A DNA stretch of 47,732 bases from Vibrio atypicus (GCF_009811315.1 NZ_BLID01000002.1:1-47732), one strand, 5' to 3'; positions 31,450 to 41,093 are shown, counted from the first letter of the stretch. Notes: generated by a model from the sequence alone, not told the origin. Numbers and translations: made by a program.

Positions 31450-32376
31450 ATGACGGGTATTCTTGATTCTGTGAATCAGCGTACGCAACTCGTCGGTCAA
31501 AACCGATTGGAACTCCTAACCTTTCGCCTGATGGGGCGACAGCGTTATGGTATTAACGTATTTAAAGTAAAAGAGGTTCTCCAATGTCCTAAGCTTACTT
31601 CAATGCCTAATTTACACCCTCTAGTTAAAGGGGTTGCTCACATTCGTGGCCATACTGTATCTGTCATTGATCTGAGTTTAGCTATTGGCGGTCGACCAAC
31701 GACAGATGTGGAAAAAGCATTTGTTGTTATTGCAGAGTTTAACCGCACCATTCAAGCTTTCTTAGTTACGTCGGTTGAACGAATTATCAACATGCATTGG
31801 GAAGCAATTCTTCCACCGCCAGATGGTGCTGGTAAAGCAAACTATCTTACTGCGGTAACGAATATTGATAATGAATTAGTTGAGATCCTCGACGTAGAGA
31901 AAATTCTTGCAGAAATTGCGCCAATTGATGAAACCATGGACTCGTCGATTGGTGAAGAGATTGCTCAAGCTGAAGCAGAAAAAGAAATTGTACGTAGAAT
32001 TTTGATTGCCGATGACTCAACCGTAGCAAGAAAGCAGGTTGAACGTGCTATTACATCACTTGGTTTTGAAGTCGTTGCGGTAAAAGACGGCAAAGAAGCG
32101 TATGAGAAGTTGGTTGAGATGGCCGAAGCCGGCAGTATCTATGATCAGATTTCATTAGTTATTTCAGATATAGAAATGCCAGAAATGGACGGCTATACCC
32201 TGACTGCAGAAATTCGCCGCAACGCGGATTTGAAAAATTTATATGTTATTCTTCATTCATCACTAAGTGGTGTATTTAACCAAGCCATGGTTGAACGAGT
32301 TGGAGCAAACTCTTTCATTGCCAAATTTAATCCTGATGAGCTTGGTAATGCAGTGAAGTCTGCACTTACAGAATAA
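31450..32376 (+). CDS. cheV: CheV, CheW-receiver chemotaxis coupling protein
   Basis: This 308-residue protein has a CheW-like domain (about 20-165) with ELLTFRLMGRQRYGINVFKVKEVLQCP and HIRGHTVSVIDLS. A receiver domain follows (about 178-305) with the acidic pocket in RILIADDSTVARK, the phospho-acceptor Asp in VISDIEMPEMDGY and the later Ser and Lys in HSSLSGV and AKFNP. CheV links receptor arrays to CheA and is thought to buffer or adapt signalling. It is 10 nt upstream of cheR and diverges from flgA across only 56 bp. Confidence 0.95.
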   Translation: MTGILDSVNQRTQLVGQNRLELLTFRLMGRQRYGINVFKVKEVLQCPKLTSMPNLHPLVKGVAHIRGHTVSVIDLSLAIGGRPTTDVEKAFVVIAEFNRTIQAFLVTSVERIINMHWEAILPPPDGAGKANYLTAVTNIDNELVEILDVEKILAEIAPIDETMDSSIGEEIAQAEAEKEIVRRILIADDSTVARKQVERAITSLGFEVVAVKDGKEAYEKLVEMAEAGSIYDQISLVISDIEMPEMDGYTLTAEIRRNADLKNLYVILHSSLSGVFNQAMVERVGANSFIAKFNPDELGNAVKSALTE

Positions 32377-32386
32377 AGAGAAATTA

Positions 32387-33214
32387 ATGACAGCGATAAC
32401 TATAAGCGATCAAGAGTATCGTGATTTCAGCCGTTTTTTAGAGTCTCAATGTGGCATCGTATTGGGTGATAGTAAGCAATACCTAGTAAGAAGCCGTCTG
32501 AGCCCACTTGTCACTAAGTTTAAGCTTGGATCTCTGTCGGATTTGCTAAGAGATGTTGTGACGGGTCGAAATCGAGAATTACGAGTGGCAGCCGTTGATG
32601 CAATGACGACGAATGAAACGTTATGGTTTCGCGATACCTACCCATTTGAAGTTCTTGCGAACAAATTGCTTCCAGAAATTGCGGCAAATAAGCGTCCAAT
32701 TAAAATATGGTCAGCGGCAAGTTCATCGGGCCAAGAGCCATATTCGATGGCAATGACGATTTTAGAAACTCAGCAGCGCAAGCCAGGTATGTTGCCGAAT
32801 ACATCAATTACAGCCACAGATATTTCTGCCAGCATGTTAGATATGTGTCGTGCAGGCGTATATGACAACCTTGCATTAGGTCGTGGTTTGTCTCCTGAAC
32901 GTCGTCGTAATTTCTTTGAAGATGCCGGTGATGGTCGAATGAAAGTGAAAGACAACGTAAAACGTTTAGTCAACTTTCGTCCGCAAAACTTGATGGATAG
33001 TTACGCATTGCTTGGTAAGTTTGACATTATATTTTGTCGTAATGTACTGATTTACTTCTCACCAGATATGAAGTCAAAAGTACTTAATCAAATGGCAAAT
33101 AGCTTAAACCCGGGCGGGTACTTATTGCTCGGTGCGTCTGAGTCTTTGACGGGGCTGACCGATCGATTTGATATGGTTCGTTGTAACCCTGGTATCATTT
33201 ATAAGCTCAAATAA
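32387..33214 (+). CDS. cheR: CheR, chemoreceptor methyltransferase
   Basis: This 275-residue protein has the N-terminal helical CheR domain (SDQEYRDFSRFLESQCGIVLGDSKQYLVRSRL) and the SAM-binding methyltransferase domain with IKIWSAASSSGQEPYSMAM (motif I) and FDIIFCRNVLIYFS. It methylates receptor glutamates for adaptation. It pairs with cheV, and the placement before flgB is typical of Vibrio polar flagellar region 1. A terminator follows and separates it from the flgB operon. Confidence 0.96.
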   Translation: MTAITISDQEYRDFSRFLESQCGIVLGDSKQYLVRSRLSPLVTKFKLGSLSDLLRDVVTGRNRELRVAAVDAMTTNETLWFRDTYPFEVLANKLLPEIAANKRPIKIWSAASSSGQEPYSMAMTILETQQRKPGMLPNTSITATDISASMLDMCRAGVYDNLALGRGLSPERRRNFFEDAGDGRMKVKDNVKRLVNFRPQNLMDSYALLGKFDIIFCRNVLIYFSPDMKSKVLNQMANSLNPGGYLLLGASESLTGLTDRFDMVRCNPGIIYKLK

Positions 33215-33232
33215 AATTATTCTATCAATGTT

Positions 33233-33261
33233 AAGCCCAGCTCATGTAGCTGGGCTTTTTT
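33233..33261 (+). terminator. Terminator of cheVR
   Basis: AAGCCCAGCT pairs with AGCTGGGCTT around CATGT and is followed by T residues, 19 bp after the cheR stop. Confidence 0.9.
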
Positions 33262-33397
33262 GTTGTTGAGGGCGGGTTACGAGTATACTAATAGTGACAT
33301 TCCAAATTTACAGTCGTAGTTACTCCGATGAAAAGTTGGCGTATTTATTGCTGTAAGGTCTTCGTAAGTAAAGTGATTACCGATGTGATTTTAAAAG

Positions 33398-33415
33398 TTG
33401 GTATGTTAATTGCTT
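33398..33415 (+). promoter_or_regulatory. Sigma-54 promoter of the flgB operon
   Basis: TTGGTATGTTAATTGCTT has GG and GC separated by 10 bp, 43 bp before the flgB ATG. It would drive flgBCDE and perhaps further genes. Confidence 0.7.
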
Positions 33416-33457
33416 TATCTTTGGTAATAACGGTCAGTTCTTTATGTAGAGGTTAAC

Positions 33458-33853
33458 ATGGCTATTTCTTTCGACAATGCTTTAGGTATCCACCAACACA
33501 CGGTTGGTCTGCGTGAGCGCAATGCTGAGGTTATCTCAACTAACATTGCTCAAGCGAATACTCCTGGCTACAAATCGAAAGGAATGGACTTTCAAAGGGC
33601 TTTGCAGGCGGCAACATCAGAGGCAAGCATTGGTCTTAGCCAAACTGATGGTCGGCATATTCCTGCCTCTACACAAGTGACAGGGGAAGTGATGTATCGA
33701 CTTCCAACACAACCTGACACCGGTGATGGCAATACGGTTGATGTAGATTTAGAGCGTAATTTATTTATGCAAAATCAAATCAGACACCAAGCGTCACTAG
33801 ACTTCTTAGGAAGTAAATTCAAGAACTTAACGAAAGCACTAAAAGGGGAGTAA
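33458..33853 (+). CDS. flgB: FlgB, proximal rod protein
   Basis: This 131-residue protein opens with the flagellar rod motif ALGIHQHTVGLRERNAEVISTNIAQANTPGYKSKGMDF and has the C-terminal helix of rod proteins. It forms the base of the rod near the MS ring, exported without a cleaved signal. First gene of the rod-hook run; flgC starts 5 nt after its stop. Confidence 0.96.
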   Translation: MAISFDNALGIHQHTVGLRERNAEVISTNIAQANTPGYKSKGMDFQRALQAATSEASIGLSQTDGRHIPASTQVTGEVMYRLPTQPDTGDGNTVDVDLERNLFMQNQIRHQASLDFLGSKFKNLTKALKGE

Positions 33854-33858
33854 CTTAG

Positions 33859-34275
33859 ATGAGCTTATTTAATGTATTCAATGTAACTGGTTCTGCCATG
33901 AGCGCTGAATCTGTTCGTCTAAATACGACTTCAAGCAACTTGGCAAACGCTGACAGTATCTCTAGCTCTGCAAAAGATACTTATAAAGCTCGCCATGCTG
34001 TGTTTGGTGCTGAGCTAAGTAAGGCTAAGTATGGTAATGATCATACTGTGCCAGTGAAGGTGATGAGCATTGTTGAAAGCGATAAGCCGCTGAGTGCGGA
34101 GTACAACCCTGATCATCCGCTCGCTAACGGTGAGGGTTATATTTATAAGCCTAACGTTAACGTGATGGAAGAAATGGCTAACATGATTTCTGCTTCTCGT
34201 TCGTACCAAACAAACGTTCAAGTGGCAGATGCAAGCAAACAAATGCTGCTGCGTACGCTGCAGATGGGTCAATAA
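33859..34275 (+). CDS. flgC: FlgC, proximal rod protein
   Basis: This 138-residue protein has the rod N-terminus GSAMSAESVRLNTTSSNLANADS and a C-terminal NVMEEMANMISASRSYQTNVQVADASKQMLLRTLQMG, the coiled-coil partner helix typical of FlgC. It sits in the rod between FlgB and FlgF. It is tightly coupled with flgB and followed by flgD after 16 nt. Confidence 0.96.
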   Translation: MSLFNVFNVTGSAMSAESVRLNTTSSNLANADSISSSAKDTYKARHAVFGAELSKAKYGNDHTVPVKVMSIVESDKPLSAEYNPDHPLANGEGYIYKPNVNVMEEMANMISASRSYQTNVQVADASKQMLLRTLQMGQ

Positions 34276-34291
34276 GGATAGGGGGTGACAT

Positions 34292-35002
34292 ATGGCCGAT
34301 GGCATTAATAATGTTGGTCAAAACAGCTTGTCCTATATCGACCAGCTTAAACAGCTTCAAGACAAGAACAAGCCAAATGAGACCACGGGTAAGCAAGATC
34401 TTAAACAAGAAGACTTCTTATCGCTGCTCACTAAGCAACTTGCTCAACAAGACCCGTTTAAGCCGGTTAGTAATGACCAGATGATTGCGCAAATGGCGTC
34501 GTTCGCAACTGTAGACGGTATTGGCAAAATGAATAACCAGTTTGAAACTTTGAACGCTTCGATGACTTCGAATCAAGCGCTTCAAGCATCATCCTTGGTT
34601 GGACGTGATGTTCTAATTCCTGGTGCTGCAGGAGTGAAAAAAGACGATGGCAGTATGGCTGCTATGGTCAAGCTACCTCAAGCTGTTGATAACTTAATGG
34701 TGCGAGTAGAAGACCAAATGGGCCAACTGATTCGTACCTTTGATGCAGGCTCTTCACCTGGTGGAGATAGCCGTGTTGAATGGGACGGCAAAGATCAAAA
34801 CGGTAATCCATTGCCGGCGGGTAAATACAAGGTGAGAGCCTCGGGTGTACTCGATGGAGAAAGCAAAGAGTTTGAAGTATCGACTTACGCAAACGTTAAT
34901 AGCGTTCTCCTAGGTAAAGGTGATGGTAACGTACTGCTCAATCTGGCTGGCTTCGAGTCGCCAGTTCGACTTGCTGAAGTACTAGAAGTTGGTAAAGCGT
35001 AG
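34292..35002 (+). CDS. flgD: FlgD, hook scaffold/capping protein
   Basis: This 236-residue protein has the FlgD N-terminal block DFLSLLTKQLAQQDPFKPVSNDQMIAQMASFATVDGI and a C-terminal FlgD Ig-like and Tudor-like region (RVEWDGKDQNGNPLPAGKYKVR). It caps the growing hook and is discarded at hook completion. It lies directly before flgE in the same operon. Confidence 0.95.
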   Translation: MADGINNVGQNSLSYIDQLKQLQDKNKPNETTGKQDLKQEDFLSLLTKQLAQQDPFKPVSNDQMIAQMASFATVDGIGKMNNQFETLNASMTSNQALQASSLVGRDVLIPGAAGVKKDDGSMAAMVKLPQAVDNLMVRVEDQMGQLIRTFDAGSSPGGDSRVEWDGKDQNGNPLPAGKYKVRASGVLDGESKEFEVSTYANVNSVLLGKGDGNVLLNLAGFESPVRLAEVLEVGKA

Positions 35003-35045
35003 CTCTTAATAAAGTAGATATGCTAGCTAGATAGGAGATTTTGGA

Positions 35046-36362
35046 ATGTCATATATTGCATTAAGCGGCCTTTCCGCAGCTCAGTTAGATCTGAACACAA
35101 CCAGTAACAACATTGCGAACGCAAACACGTATGGCTTTAAAGAGTCTCGTGCCGAGTTTGGAGATGTTTACTCTAATTCACTATTTACTAACGCAAAAAC
35201 TACGCCTGGTGGCGGTGTTCAAGCGGCAAAAGTGGCTCAACAGTTCCATGAAGGGTCAAGTGTTTACACTAATAACCCGATGGACTTACGTATCAGTGGT
35301 ACAGGCTTCTTTGCAGTTGCAAAGGATCGGCTACAACCTACGTCAAATGAGATTACTCGTAACGGTGCGTTTCACTTAAATAAAGATAACTACATGGTTA
35401 CGGCCAATGATGAGTTTTTACTCGGTTATCAAGTGAATGGCGATACTGGTGATGTTCTTTCTTACGAGCCTTCGCCTATAAACATTCCAAAAGAGTTTGG
35501 TAAACCAAAGCAGACGGCAAACATTGAAGTTGGTGTGAACCTCCCTGCTGGTGGCTCGTTAAAAGATCCTGCCTTATTTGATTACTCAGATCCTGAAACG
35601 TACAACCGTTCGACCTCTTCGACGATTTATGACTCAATGGGTCAATCGTACAAGTTGACGACGTACTATTTGAAAGATCAGACACAAGCAAATACTTGGC
35701 AGACTTACTACACGGTTACTGACAGTGCTGGTGAGAAGCCTTTGAACATCGTTGGTGGTGATGCAACAACGCCAACTGGCCATGTGGGTCATACAATGAA
35801 GTTCAACAACGATGGTACGCTTGCTAGCTTGAACAATGGTCAGAACATTGTATCTGGTCCTTTAGGTGGTGCTGGTCCAGATGATCCGAATGCTATCAAC
35901 CTAAATGGTGCTGATGTCACTCAGACTTTATCATTTGGTTTAGATTCTGCTACACAGTTTGCAGCCCCATTTGAATTAACTAAGTTTGATGAAGATGGCG
36001 CGACAACTGGTTTCTTGACCAAAGTAGACTTTGATGAAAACGGTAGCGTGCTAGGCACATACTCGAATGGTGAAAATATCACTTTAGGGCGTGTTGCTAT
36101 GGTGCGAGTTGCCAACGAGCAAGGTCTGGACAAGAAAGGTGGTACTCAGTGGGATTCAACTCAGTTTTCTGGTGACAAGATCTGGGGTGAATCAAACAAA
36201 GGCTCCTTCGGTTCAATCAATAGTGGTACGCTTGAGCAATCCAACATTGACATGACTCAAGAGCTTGTTGACCTGATTTCTGCTCAGCGTAACTTCCAAG
36301 CGAACTCGCGTTCTCTAGAAGTACATAACCAAACTCAACAAAATATCCTGCAGATTCGTTAA
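35046..36362 (+). CDS. flgE: FlgE, flagellar hook protein
   Basis: This 438-residue protein begins SYIALSGLSAAQLDLNTTSNNIANANTYGFKESRAEFGDVY (rod/hook motif). It has the LRISGTGFFAV strand region and ends SNIDMTQELVDLISAQRNFQANSRSLEVHNQTQQNILQIR, the conserved hook C-terminus. The middle is the exposed hook domain. It polymerises into the universal joint between rod and filament. It is followed by a 215-bp gap with overlapping inverted repeats and a new sigma-54 promoter. Confidence 0.96.
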   Translation: MSYIALSGLSAAQLDLNTTSNNIANANTYGFKESRAEFGDVYSNSLFTNAKTTPGGGVQAAKVAQQFHEGSSVYTNNPMDLRISGTGFFAVAKDRLQPTSNEITRNGAFHLNKDNYMVTANDEFLLGYQVNGDTGDVLSYEPSPINIPKEFGKPKQTANIEVGVNLPAGGSLKDPALFDYSDPETYNRSTSSTIYDSMGQSYKLTTYYLKDQTQANTWQTYYTVTDSAGEKPLNIVGGDATTPTGHVGHTMKFNNDGTLASLNNGQNIVSGPLGGAGPDDPNAINLNGADVTQTLSFGLDSATQFAAPFELTKFDEDGATTGFLTKVDFDENGSVLGTYSNGENITLGRVAMVRVANEQGLDKKGGTQWDSTQFSGDKIWGESNKGSFGSINSGTLEQSNIDMTQELVDLISAQRNFQANSRSLEVHNQTQQNILQIR

Positions 36363-36402
36363 TTTTAACGTAACCGTTTATCGACATTTCGCAATAATCT
36401 GT

Positions 36403-36446
36403 AATAGCAAGCTGGTGGCAAAGATCGGCTTGCTATTGTTGCCACC
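36403..36446. repeat. Interleaved inverted repeats in the flgE-flgF gap
   Basis: AATAGCAAGC (36403-36412) matches GCTTGCTATT (36428-36437), and GGTGGCAA (36414-36421) matches TTGCCACC (36439-36446). The arms alternate as a-b-a'-b', the arrangement of an H-type RNA pseudoknot with 1-, 6- and 1-nt connectors. As DNA, the GGCAA/TTGCC pair could be activator sites about 80-110 bp upstream of the flgF sigma-54 promoter. There is no T tract, so it is not a simple terminator. Confidence 0.6.
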
Positions 36447-36525
36447 TATGGCAATCCTCTTATAAAAACCTTCTATTTACCCTCTCCTTGGTTATCAAAT
36501 TGCTGATAATTAACAATAAAATATA

Positions 36526-36543
36526 TTGGCACGCCAATTGCTT
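36526..36543 (+). promoter_or_regulatory. Sigma-54 promoter of flgF
   Basis: TTGGCACGCCAATTGCTT is a near-perfect match to the -24/-12 consensus, 34 bp before the flgF ATG. It is the best such promoter in the window. Confidence 0.9.
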
Positions 36544-36577
36544 TAATTGATCTGAATTGTGATTTTTGGAGCAAATT

Positions 36578-37327
36578 ATGGATCGCGCACTCTTCCTCGC
36601 TATGAGCGGTGCTAAGCAGAACATGCAGGCATTGCAGCTTAGAGCAAACAACTTGGCAAACGTCAGTACCACGGGTTTCCGTGCTGATTTGGCGCAAGCT
36701 CGTTCAATGCAAGCTTACGGTGAAGGTTTACCTAGCCGTGTATTTAGTATGACAGAGCGTCCGGGACATAATTTCCAACAAGGTAGTGTTATTACCACTG
36801 GTCGTGATCTTGATGTGACGATCCAAGGCAATGGCTGGATATCTGTTTTAGATAAAACAGGTAAAGAAGGCCTTACCCGTAACGGTAATCTTAAGATTGA
36901 TGTCAACGGTTTGCTGTTAAGTGGTAATGGCAACTTGGTGCTTGGTGAAACAGGCGCGCCAATCACTCTACCAATACCTTTGAGTAAAGTTGAAATTGGT
37001 ACCGATGGTACGATTTCAGTTGTTCCGCAAGGCGCTCCAGCGGATGCAATTGAAGTTGTTGATCGAATCAAACTCACTAGCACCGATAATCAATCACTAT
37101 TCAAAGATGTTAACGGTTTATTCCGTGCAAAAGATCCTAATGCGGCATACGAAGCTGATGCCGATGTCAAACTGCTCACAGGTGCAATTGAAGGTAGTAA
37201 CGTGAATGCTATCGGCGAAATGACCAGCCTAATTGACCTACAGCGTCAGTTTGAAATGCAGGTAAAAATGATGAGCACAGCAGAAGAGATGGACAAAGCG
37301 TCTGATTCTCTGCTTCGTATGAGCTAA
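36578..37327 (+). CDS. flgF: FlgF, proximal rod protein
   Basis: The ATG at 36578 follows TTTTGGAGC at good spacing; the TTG at 36566 would overlap this site. The 249-residue product starts MDRALFLAMSGAKQNMQALQLRANNLANVSTTGFRADLAQ and ends NAIGEMTSLIDLQRQFEMQVKMMSTAEEMDKASDSLLRM, standard FlgF. It forms the middle rod with FlgB and FlgC. It has its own sigma-54 promoter, unlike the enterobacterial arrangement where it follows flgE without one. flgG follows after 20 nt. Confidence 0.96.
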   Translation: MDRALFLAMSGAKQNMQALQLRANNLANVSTTGFRADLAQARSMQAYGEGLPSRVFSMTERPGHNFQQGSVITTGRDLDVTIQGNGWISVLDKTGKEGLTRNGNLKIDVNGLLLSGNGNLVLGETGAPITLPIPLSKVEIGTDGTISVVPQGAPADAIEVVDRIKLTSTDNQSLFKDVNGLFRAKDPNAAYEADADVKLLTGAIEGSNVNAIGEMTSLIDLQRQFEMQVKMMSTAEEMDKASDSLLRMS

Positions 37328-37347
37328 TAGAGTTTTAGGAGAAAATT

Positions 37348-38136
37348 ATGCATCCGGCATTATGGGTAAGTAAAACGGGCTTAGACGCTCAACAAACCAA
37401 TATTTCAACCATTTCTAACAACCTAGCGAACGCATCAACGGTAGGTTACAAAAAGAGCCGTGCGGTTTTTGAAGATTTGTTCTATCAAAACATTAATCAA
37501 CCAGGCGGTCAGTCTTCGCAAAATACCGAGCTGCCAACGGGTTTAATGCTGGGTGCGGGTTCAAAAGTCGTTGCGACGCAGAAAGTGCATACGCAGGGTA
37601 ATACTCAGACGACCAACAACAGCCTAGATATGATGATCGAAGGTGATGGCTTTTTCCAAATTTTAATGCCTGATGGCAACATCGGTTATCAACGTAATGG
37701 CCAATTCACGGTAAACGATGAGGGTGCCATTGTAACTTCTGGTGCTGGCTACAATCTTGAACCAGAAATTGTCATTCCAGAAGATGCAATCAGCATTACC
37801 GTTGGTACCGACGGCGAAGTATCTGTTCGTGTTCGTGGTGAGCAAAATAACGTTGTGGTTGGTCAAATTACTACAGTGGACTTTGTTAACCCAGGCGGCC
37901 TTGAACCGATTGGTCAAAACCTTTACTTGCCAACAGGGGCGAGTGGTGACCCGCAAGAGGGTGTACCTGGCTTTGATGGCTTTGGTGATATTCGCCAATC
38001 CATGTTAGAGACTTCTAACGTGAACGTAACGGAAGAGCTTGTAAACATGATTGAAGCTCAGCGCGTCTATGAAATGAACTCAAAAGTTATCTCGGCAGTA
38101 GATAAGATGATGAGTTTCGTTAACCAGCAATTATAA
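37348..38136 (+). CDS. flgG: FlgG, distal rod protein
   Basis: This 262-residue protein begins MHPALWVSKTGLDAQQTNISTISNNLANASTVGYKKSRAVFEDL and ends SNVNVTEELVNMIEAQRVYEMNSKVISAVDKMMSFVNQQL. The distal-rod insert (FYQNINQPGGQ) sits after the first helix, as expected for FlgG. It forms the distal rod through the LP ring. Downstream is flgH after 19 nt. Confidence 0.97.
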   Translation: MHPALWVSKTGLDAQQTNISTISNNLANASTVGYKKSRAVFEDLFYQNINQPGGQSSQNTELPTGLMLGAGSKVVATQKVHTQGNTQTTNNSLDMMIEGDGFFQILMPDGNIGYQRNGQFTVNDEGAIVTSGAGYNLEPEIVIPEDAISITVGTDGEVSVRVRGEQNNVVVGQITTVDFVNPGGLEPIGQNLYLPTGASGDPQEGVPGFDGFGDIRQSMLETSNVNVTEELVNMIEAQRVYEMNSKVISAVDKMMSFVNQQL

Positions 38137-38155
38137 CTAACCAGTAGAGGATAAA

Positions 38156-38941
38156 ATGATGAATCGTATACTCGCTGTACTTTTGGTTGGTGTGATGTCT
38201 GGTTGTACTATGCTTGAGCCACCAGTAGAAACCTCTGATGTTGTTGGCGGTACTACCACTGTCGATGCTGTTGAAGGCGATAAATCTGGTGATGATCAAA
38301 GTGGTATTGTTGACACGCTACGCGGTAGAAATGATCCGGTCGCGGGTGACCCAGCTTGGGCGCCAATTCATCCAAAACACCAGCCGGAACACTACGCTGC
38401 TGAAACGGGCTCTCTGTTTAGTGCCTCTCGTTCGACCGGCTTATATGATGACTCAAAGCCACGTGGTATTGGCGATATTATTACAGTGACATTGGATGAG
38501 AAAACCAAAGCGGCAAAAAGTGCTAACGCTGATATGTCGAAAACCAACGATGCTTCAATGGAGCCATTATTTGTTGGCGGACAAGAGCTCAAAGTTGGCG
38601 GCGACTACAACTTCTCTTACGACCTGAACAATACCAATACCTTTGCAGGTGACGCGAGCGCAAACCAAAGTAACAGTTTAACCGGTTCTATTACCGTAGA
38701 GGTGATTGAAGTGTTGGGGAATGGCAACTTAATCATACGCGGCGAAAAATGGTTAACCTTGAATACGGGCGACGAGTACATCCGTTTAAGTGGCACCATC
38801 CGTCCAGACGATATTTCATTTGATAATACGATTGCTTCTAACCGCGTTTCTAACGCTAGGATCCAATATTCAGGGACTGGTAACCGACAAGATATGCAAG
38901 AACCTGGATTCTTGGCACGATTTTTCAATGTATCACTTTAA
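38156..38941 (+). CDS. flgH: FlgH, L-ring lipoprotein
   Basis: This 261-residue protein has a lipoprotein signal with lipobox MSGC (Cys17). Two ATGs are adjacent at the start and either is possible. The body contains [40 protein letters not shown] and ends [28 protein letters not shown] ... GFLARFF, the conserved FlgH core. It forms the outer-membrane L ring. The N-terminal 40 residues after the lipobox are acidic and low in complexity, longer than in E. coli. Confidence 0.96.
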   Translation: MMNRILAVLLVGVMSGCTMLEPPVETSDVVGGTTTVDAVEGDKSGDDQSGIVDTLRGRNDPVAGDPAWAPIHPKHQPEHYAAETGSLFSASRSTGLYDDSKPRGIGDIITVTLDEKTKAAKSANADMSKTNDASMEPLFVGGQELKVGGDYNFSYDLNNTNTFAGDASANQSNSLTGSITVEVIEVLGNGNLIIRGEKWLTLNTGDEYIRLSGTIRPDDISFDNTIASNRVSNARIQYSGTGNRQDMQEPGFLARFFNVSL

Positions 38942-39007
38942 TCTCATCTGAAGTCGCTTTTTTGGCACTACGATTGAGCGACTCAGAACAAAGTTAAAGG
39001 TATTCCA

Positions 39008-40099
39008 ATGAAGAAGTTGATTCTCCTTTTCACCAGCATCCTACTATTAACGGCCCATGCTCAAGCCGCGCGTATTAAAGACGTAGCGCAAGTCGCAGGG
39101 GTTCGTAGTAACCAATTGGTGGGCTACGGTTTGGTAACAGGCCTGCCTGGTACGGGTGAATCAACGCCTTTCACTGACCAGAGCTTTAATGCCATGTTGC
39201 AAAGCTTTGGTATTCAATTGCCACCTGGCACCAAGCCAAAAACCAAAAATGTTGCCGCTGTTATTGTTACGGCAGAATTACCAGCCTTTTCTAAGCAAGG
39301 CCAAACTATTGATATTACCGTGTCATCTATTGGTTCAGCGAAAAGCTTACGAGGCGGCACCCTGATGCAAACCATGCTGAAAGGTTTAGATGGGCAAGTG
39401 TATGCCGTGGCTCAAGGTAATCTAGTTGTGAGTGGTTTTAGTGCGACAGGTGCAGACGGTTCTAAGATTGTCGGCAACAATCCAACGGCTGGCATGATTT
39501 CAAATGGTGCGATGGTAGAGAGAGAAATACCGACCCCGTTTGGTCGCGGTGATTACATTACCTTTAACTTACTCGAATCTGATTTTACAACTGCTCAGCG
39601 AATGGCTGATGCGGTTAATAATTTTCTTGGGCCACAAATGGCCTCTCCAGTCGACGCAACTTCTGTAAAAGTACGTGCTCCTAGAGATATTTCTCAGCGA
39701 GTGGCGTTTTTATCTGCGATTGAAAACCTTGAGTTTGATCCGGCTGATGGTTCAGCGAAGATTATTGTTAACTCGCGAACTGGAACCATTGTGGTGGGTA
39801 AACATGTGCGTTTGAAGTCTGCAGCCGTTACTCACGGTGGTATGACCGTAGCGATCAAAGAGAATTTAAATGTTAGCCAACCCAATGCATTTGGTGGTGG
39901 TGAAACCGTTGTAGTTCCTGATACCGATATTCAAGTAACGGAAGAGCAGGGGAAGATGTTTAAGTTTGAGCCTGGCCTGACACTTGATGACCTAGTCCGC
40001 GCTGTCAATGAAGTTGGTGCTGCGCCTTCTGATCTTATGGCTATTTTGCAAGCGCTTAAACAAGCGGGTGCAATTGAAGGTCAGTTGATCATTATCTAA
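39008..40099 (+). CDS. flgI: FlgI, P-ring protein
   Basis: This 363-residue precursor has a signal peptide ending at HAQAA and then [31 protein letters not shown], the FlgI start. The C-terminal [31 protein letters not shown] is also invariant. It forms the P ring in the peptidoglycan layer, assisted by FlgA, which is also encoded in this window. The 66-bp gap after flgH contains no clear promoter, so it is probably in the flgF-J transcript. Confidence 0.97.
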   Translation: MKKLILLFTSILLLTAHAQAARIKDVAQVAGVRSNQLVGYGLVTGLPGTGESTPFTDQSFNAMLQSFGIQLPPGTKPKTKNVAAVIVTAELPAFSKQGQTIDITVSSIGSAKSLRGGTLMQTMLKGLDGQVYAVAQGNLVVSGFSATGADGSKIVGNNPTAGMISNGAMVEREIPTPFGRGDYITFNLLESDFTTAQRMADAVNNFLGPQMASPVDATSVKVRAPRDISQRVAFLSAIENLEFDPADGSAKIIVNSRTGTIVVGKHVRLKSAAVTHGGMTVAIKENLNVSQPNAFGGGETVVVPDTDIQVTEEQGKMFKFEPGLTLDDLVRAVNEVGAAPSDLMAILQALKQAGAIEGQLIII

Positions 40100-40110
40100 A
40101 GGAGTGAAGC

Positions 40111-41025
40111 ATGATAAATAACGGAAATGACATCGGCTTCATCCACGATATCGCTGGGCTCGATAAGCTACGTAAACAAGCGGTTGAGGGAGATGAGGGC
40201 AGTGAAAAAGCGGCATTAACCGCCGCTGCCAAGCAATTTGAAGCTATTTTTACCTCCATGCTGTTCAAGTCTATGCGAGACGCTAACTCGACCTTTGAGT
40301 CTGGCTTAATGGACAGTCAGAATCAGCAGTTCTATCGTCAGATGATGGATGAACAGATGTCGAGTGAGCTGAGTTCATCGGGCTCATTAGGGTTAGCTGA
40401 CATGATCGTTGCTCAGCTCTCTTCTGGTTCAGTTGAAAACCAAAATGCAGCTAATCAACATACTGATTTTGAAGCGATGATGAAAAAAGTGGATGGTGCT
40501 CGTCAAGCACGCTCGGCTGAAAGCGTTATAGCCAGTGAAACTATTCAGGCACCACAGAAGCACTCTTTTGATTCACCTGAGTCTTTTGTCGGTTCAATGC
40601 GACCGTATGCAGAGAAAGCCGCTAAGGCTCTTGGGGTGGATTCTTCACTCTTGTTGGCTCAAGCTGCACTAGAAACAGGTTGGGGACAAAAGCTCGTCAG
40701 TAATAGCCGTGGTAGCAGTAACAACTTATTCAACATTAAAGCAGATAAAAGTTGGAGTGGGGATAAGGTCGCAACTCAGACTTTAGAGTATCACCAAGGT
40801 ATTCCGGTCAAAGAACAAGCGGCTTTCCGTTCTTATAGCAATTTTGAAGATAGTTTTAATGACTACGTGCGCTTTTTGAATCAAAATCCACGTTATACGA
40901 CAGCACTTCGTCACGGCGGTAACGATGAACAATTCATTCGTGGTATCCACAAAGCAGGGTATGCGACTGATCCGAATTACGCTGATAAGGTACTGCGCGT
41001 AAAAGCTAAAATTGATCAAATGTAA
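40111..41025 (+). CDS. flgJ: FlgJ, rod-capping peptidoglycan hydrolase
   Basis: This 304-residue protein has two domains. The N-terminal rod-cap part (about 1-110) contains AAKQFEAIFTSMLFKSMRDAN and FYRQMMDEQMSSELSSSGSLGLADMIV. The C-terminal glucosaminidase part (about 150-304) has SLLLAQAALETGWGQKLVSN with the catalytic Glu, and SNNLFNIKADKSWSGDK. It opens the peptidoglycan for the rod. Both domains are intact, as in E. coli FlgJ. The operon ends at the following terminator. Confidence 0.96.
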   Translation: MINNGNDIGFIHDIAGLDKLRKQAVEGDEGSEKAALTAAAKQFEAIFTSMLFKSMRDANSTFESGLMDSQNQQFYRQMMDEQMSSELSSSGSLGLADMIVAQLSSGSVENQNAANQHTDFEAMMKKVDGARQARSAESVIASETIQAPQKHSFDSPESFVGSMRPYAEKAAKALGVDSSLLLAQAALETGWGQKLVSNSRGSSNNLFNIKADKSWSGDKVATQTLEYHQGIPVKEQAAFRSYSNFEDSFNDYVRFLNQNPRYTTALRHGGNDEQFIRGIHKAGYATDPNYADKVLRVKAKIDQM

Positions 41026-41050
41026 AAAGTCACCTTCGGGTGATTTTTTA
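41024..41050 (+). terminator. Terminator of the flgF-J operon
   Basis: AAGTCACC pairs with GGTGATTT around TTCG and is followed by T residues, directly after the flgJ stop. Confidence 0.85.
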
Positions 41051-41075
41051 TTGCCTTAATTCTCCTTTCTTATAT

Positions 41076-41093
41076 TTGGCACACATATTGCAA
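41076..41093 (+). promoter_or_regulatory. Sigma-54 promoter of flgKL
   Basis: TTGGCACACATATTGCAA matches TTGGCAC-N5-TTGC well, 55 bp before the flgK ATG. Confidence 0.88.

Noticed and set aside
31426..31452. Sigma-28 promoter for cheV (TAAAGTTT upstream)
   Set aside because: The matching -10 would overlap the cheV start codon and the bases there do not resemble GCCGATAA.
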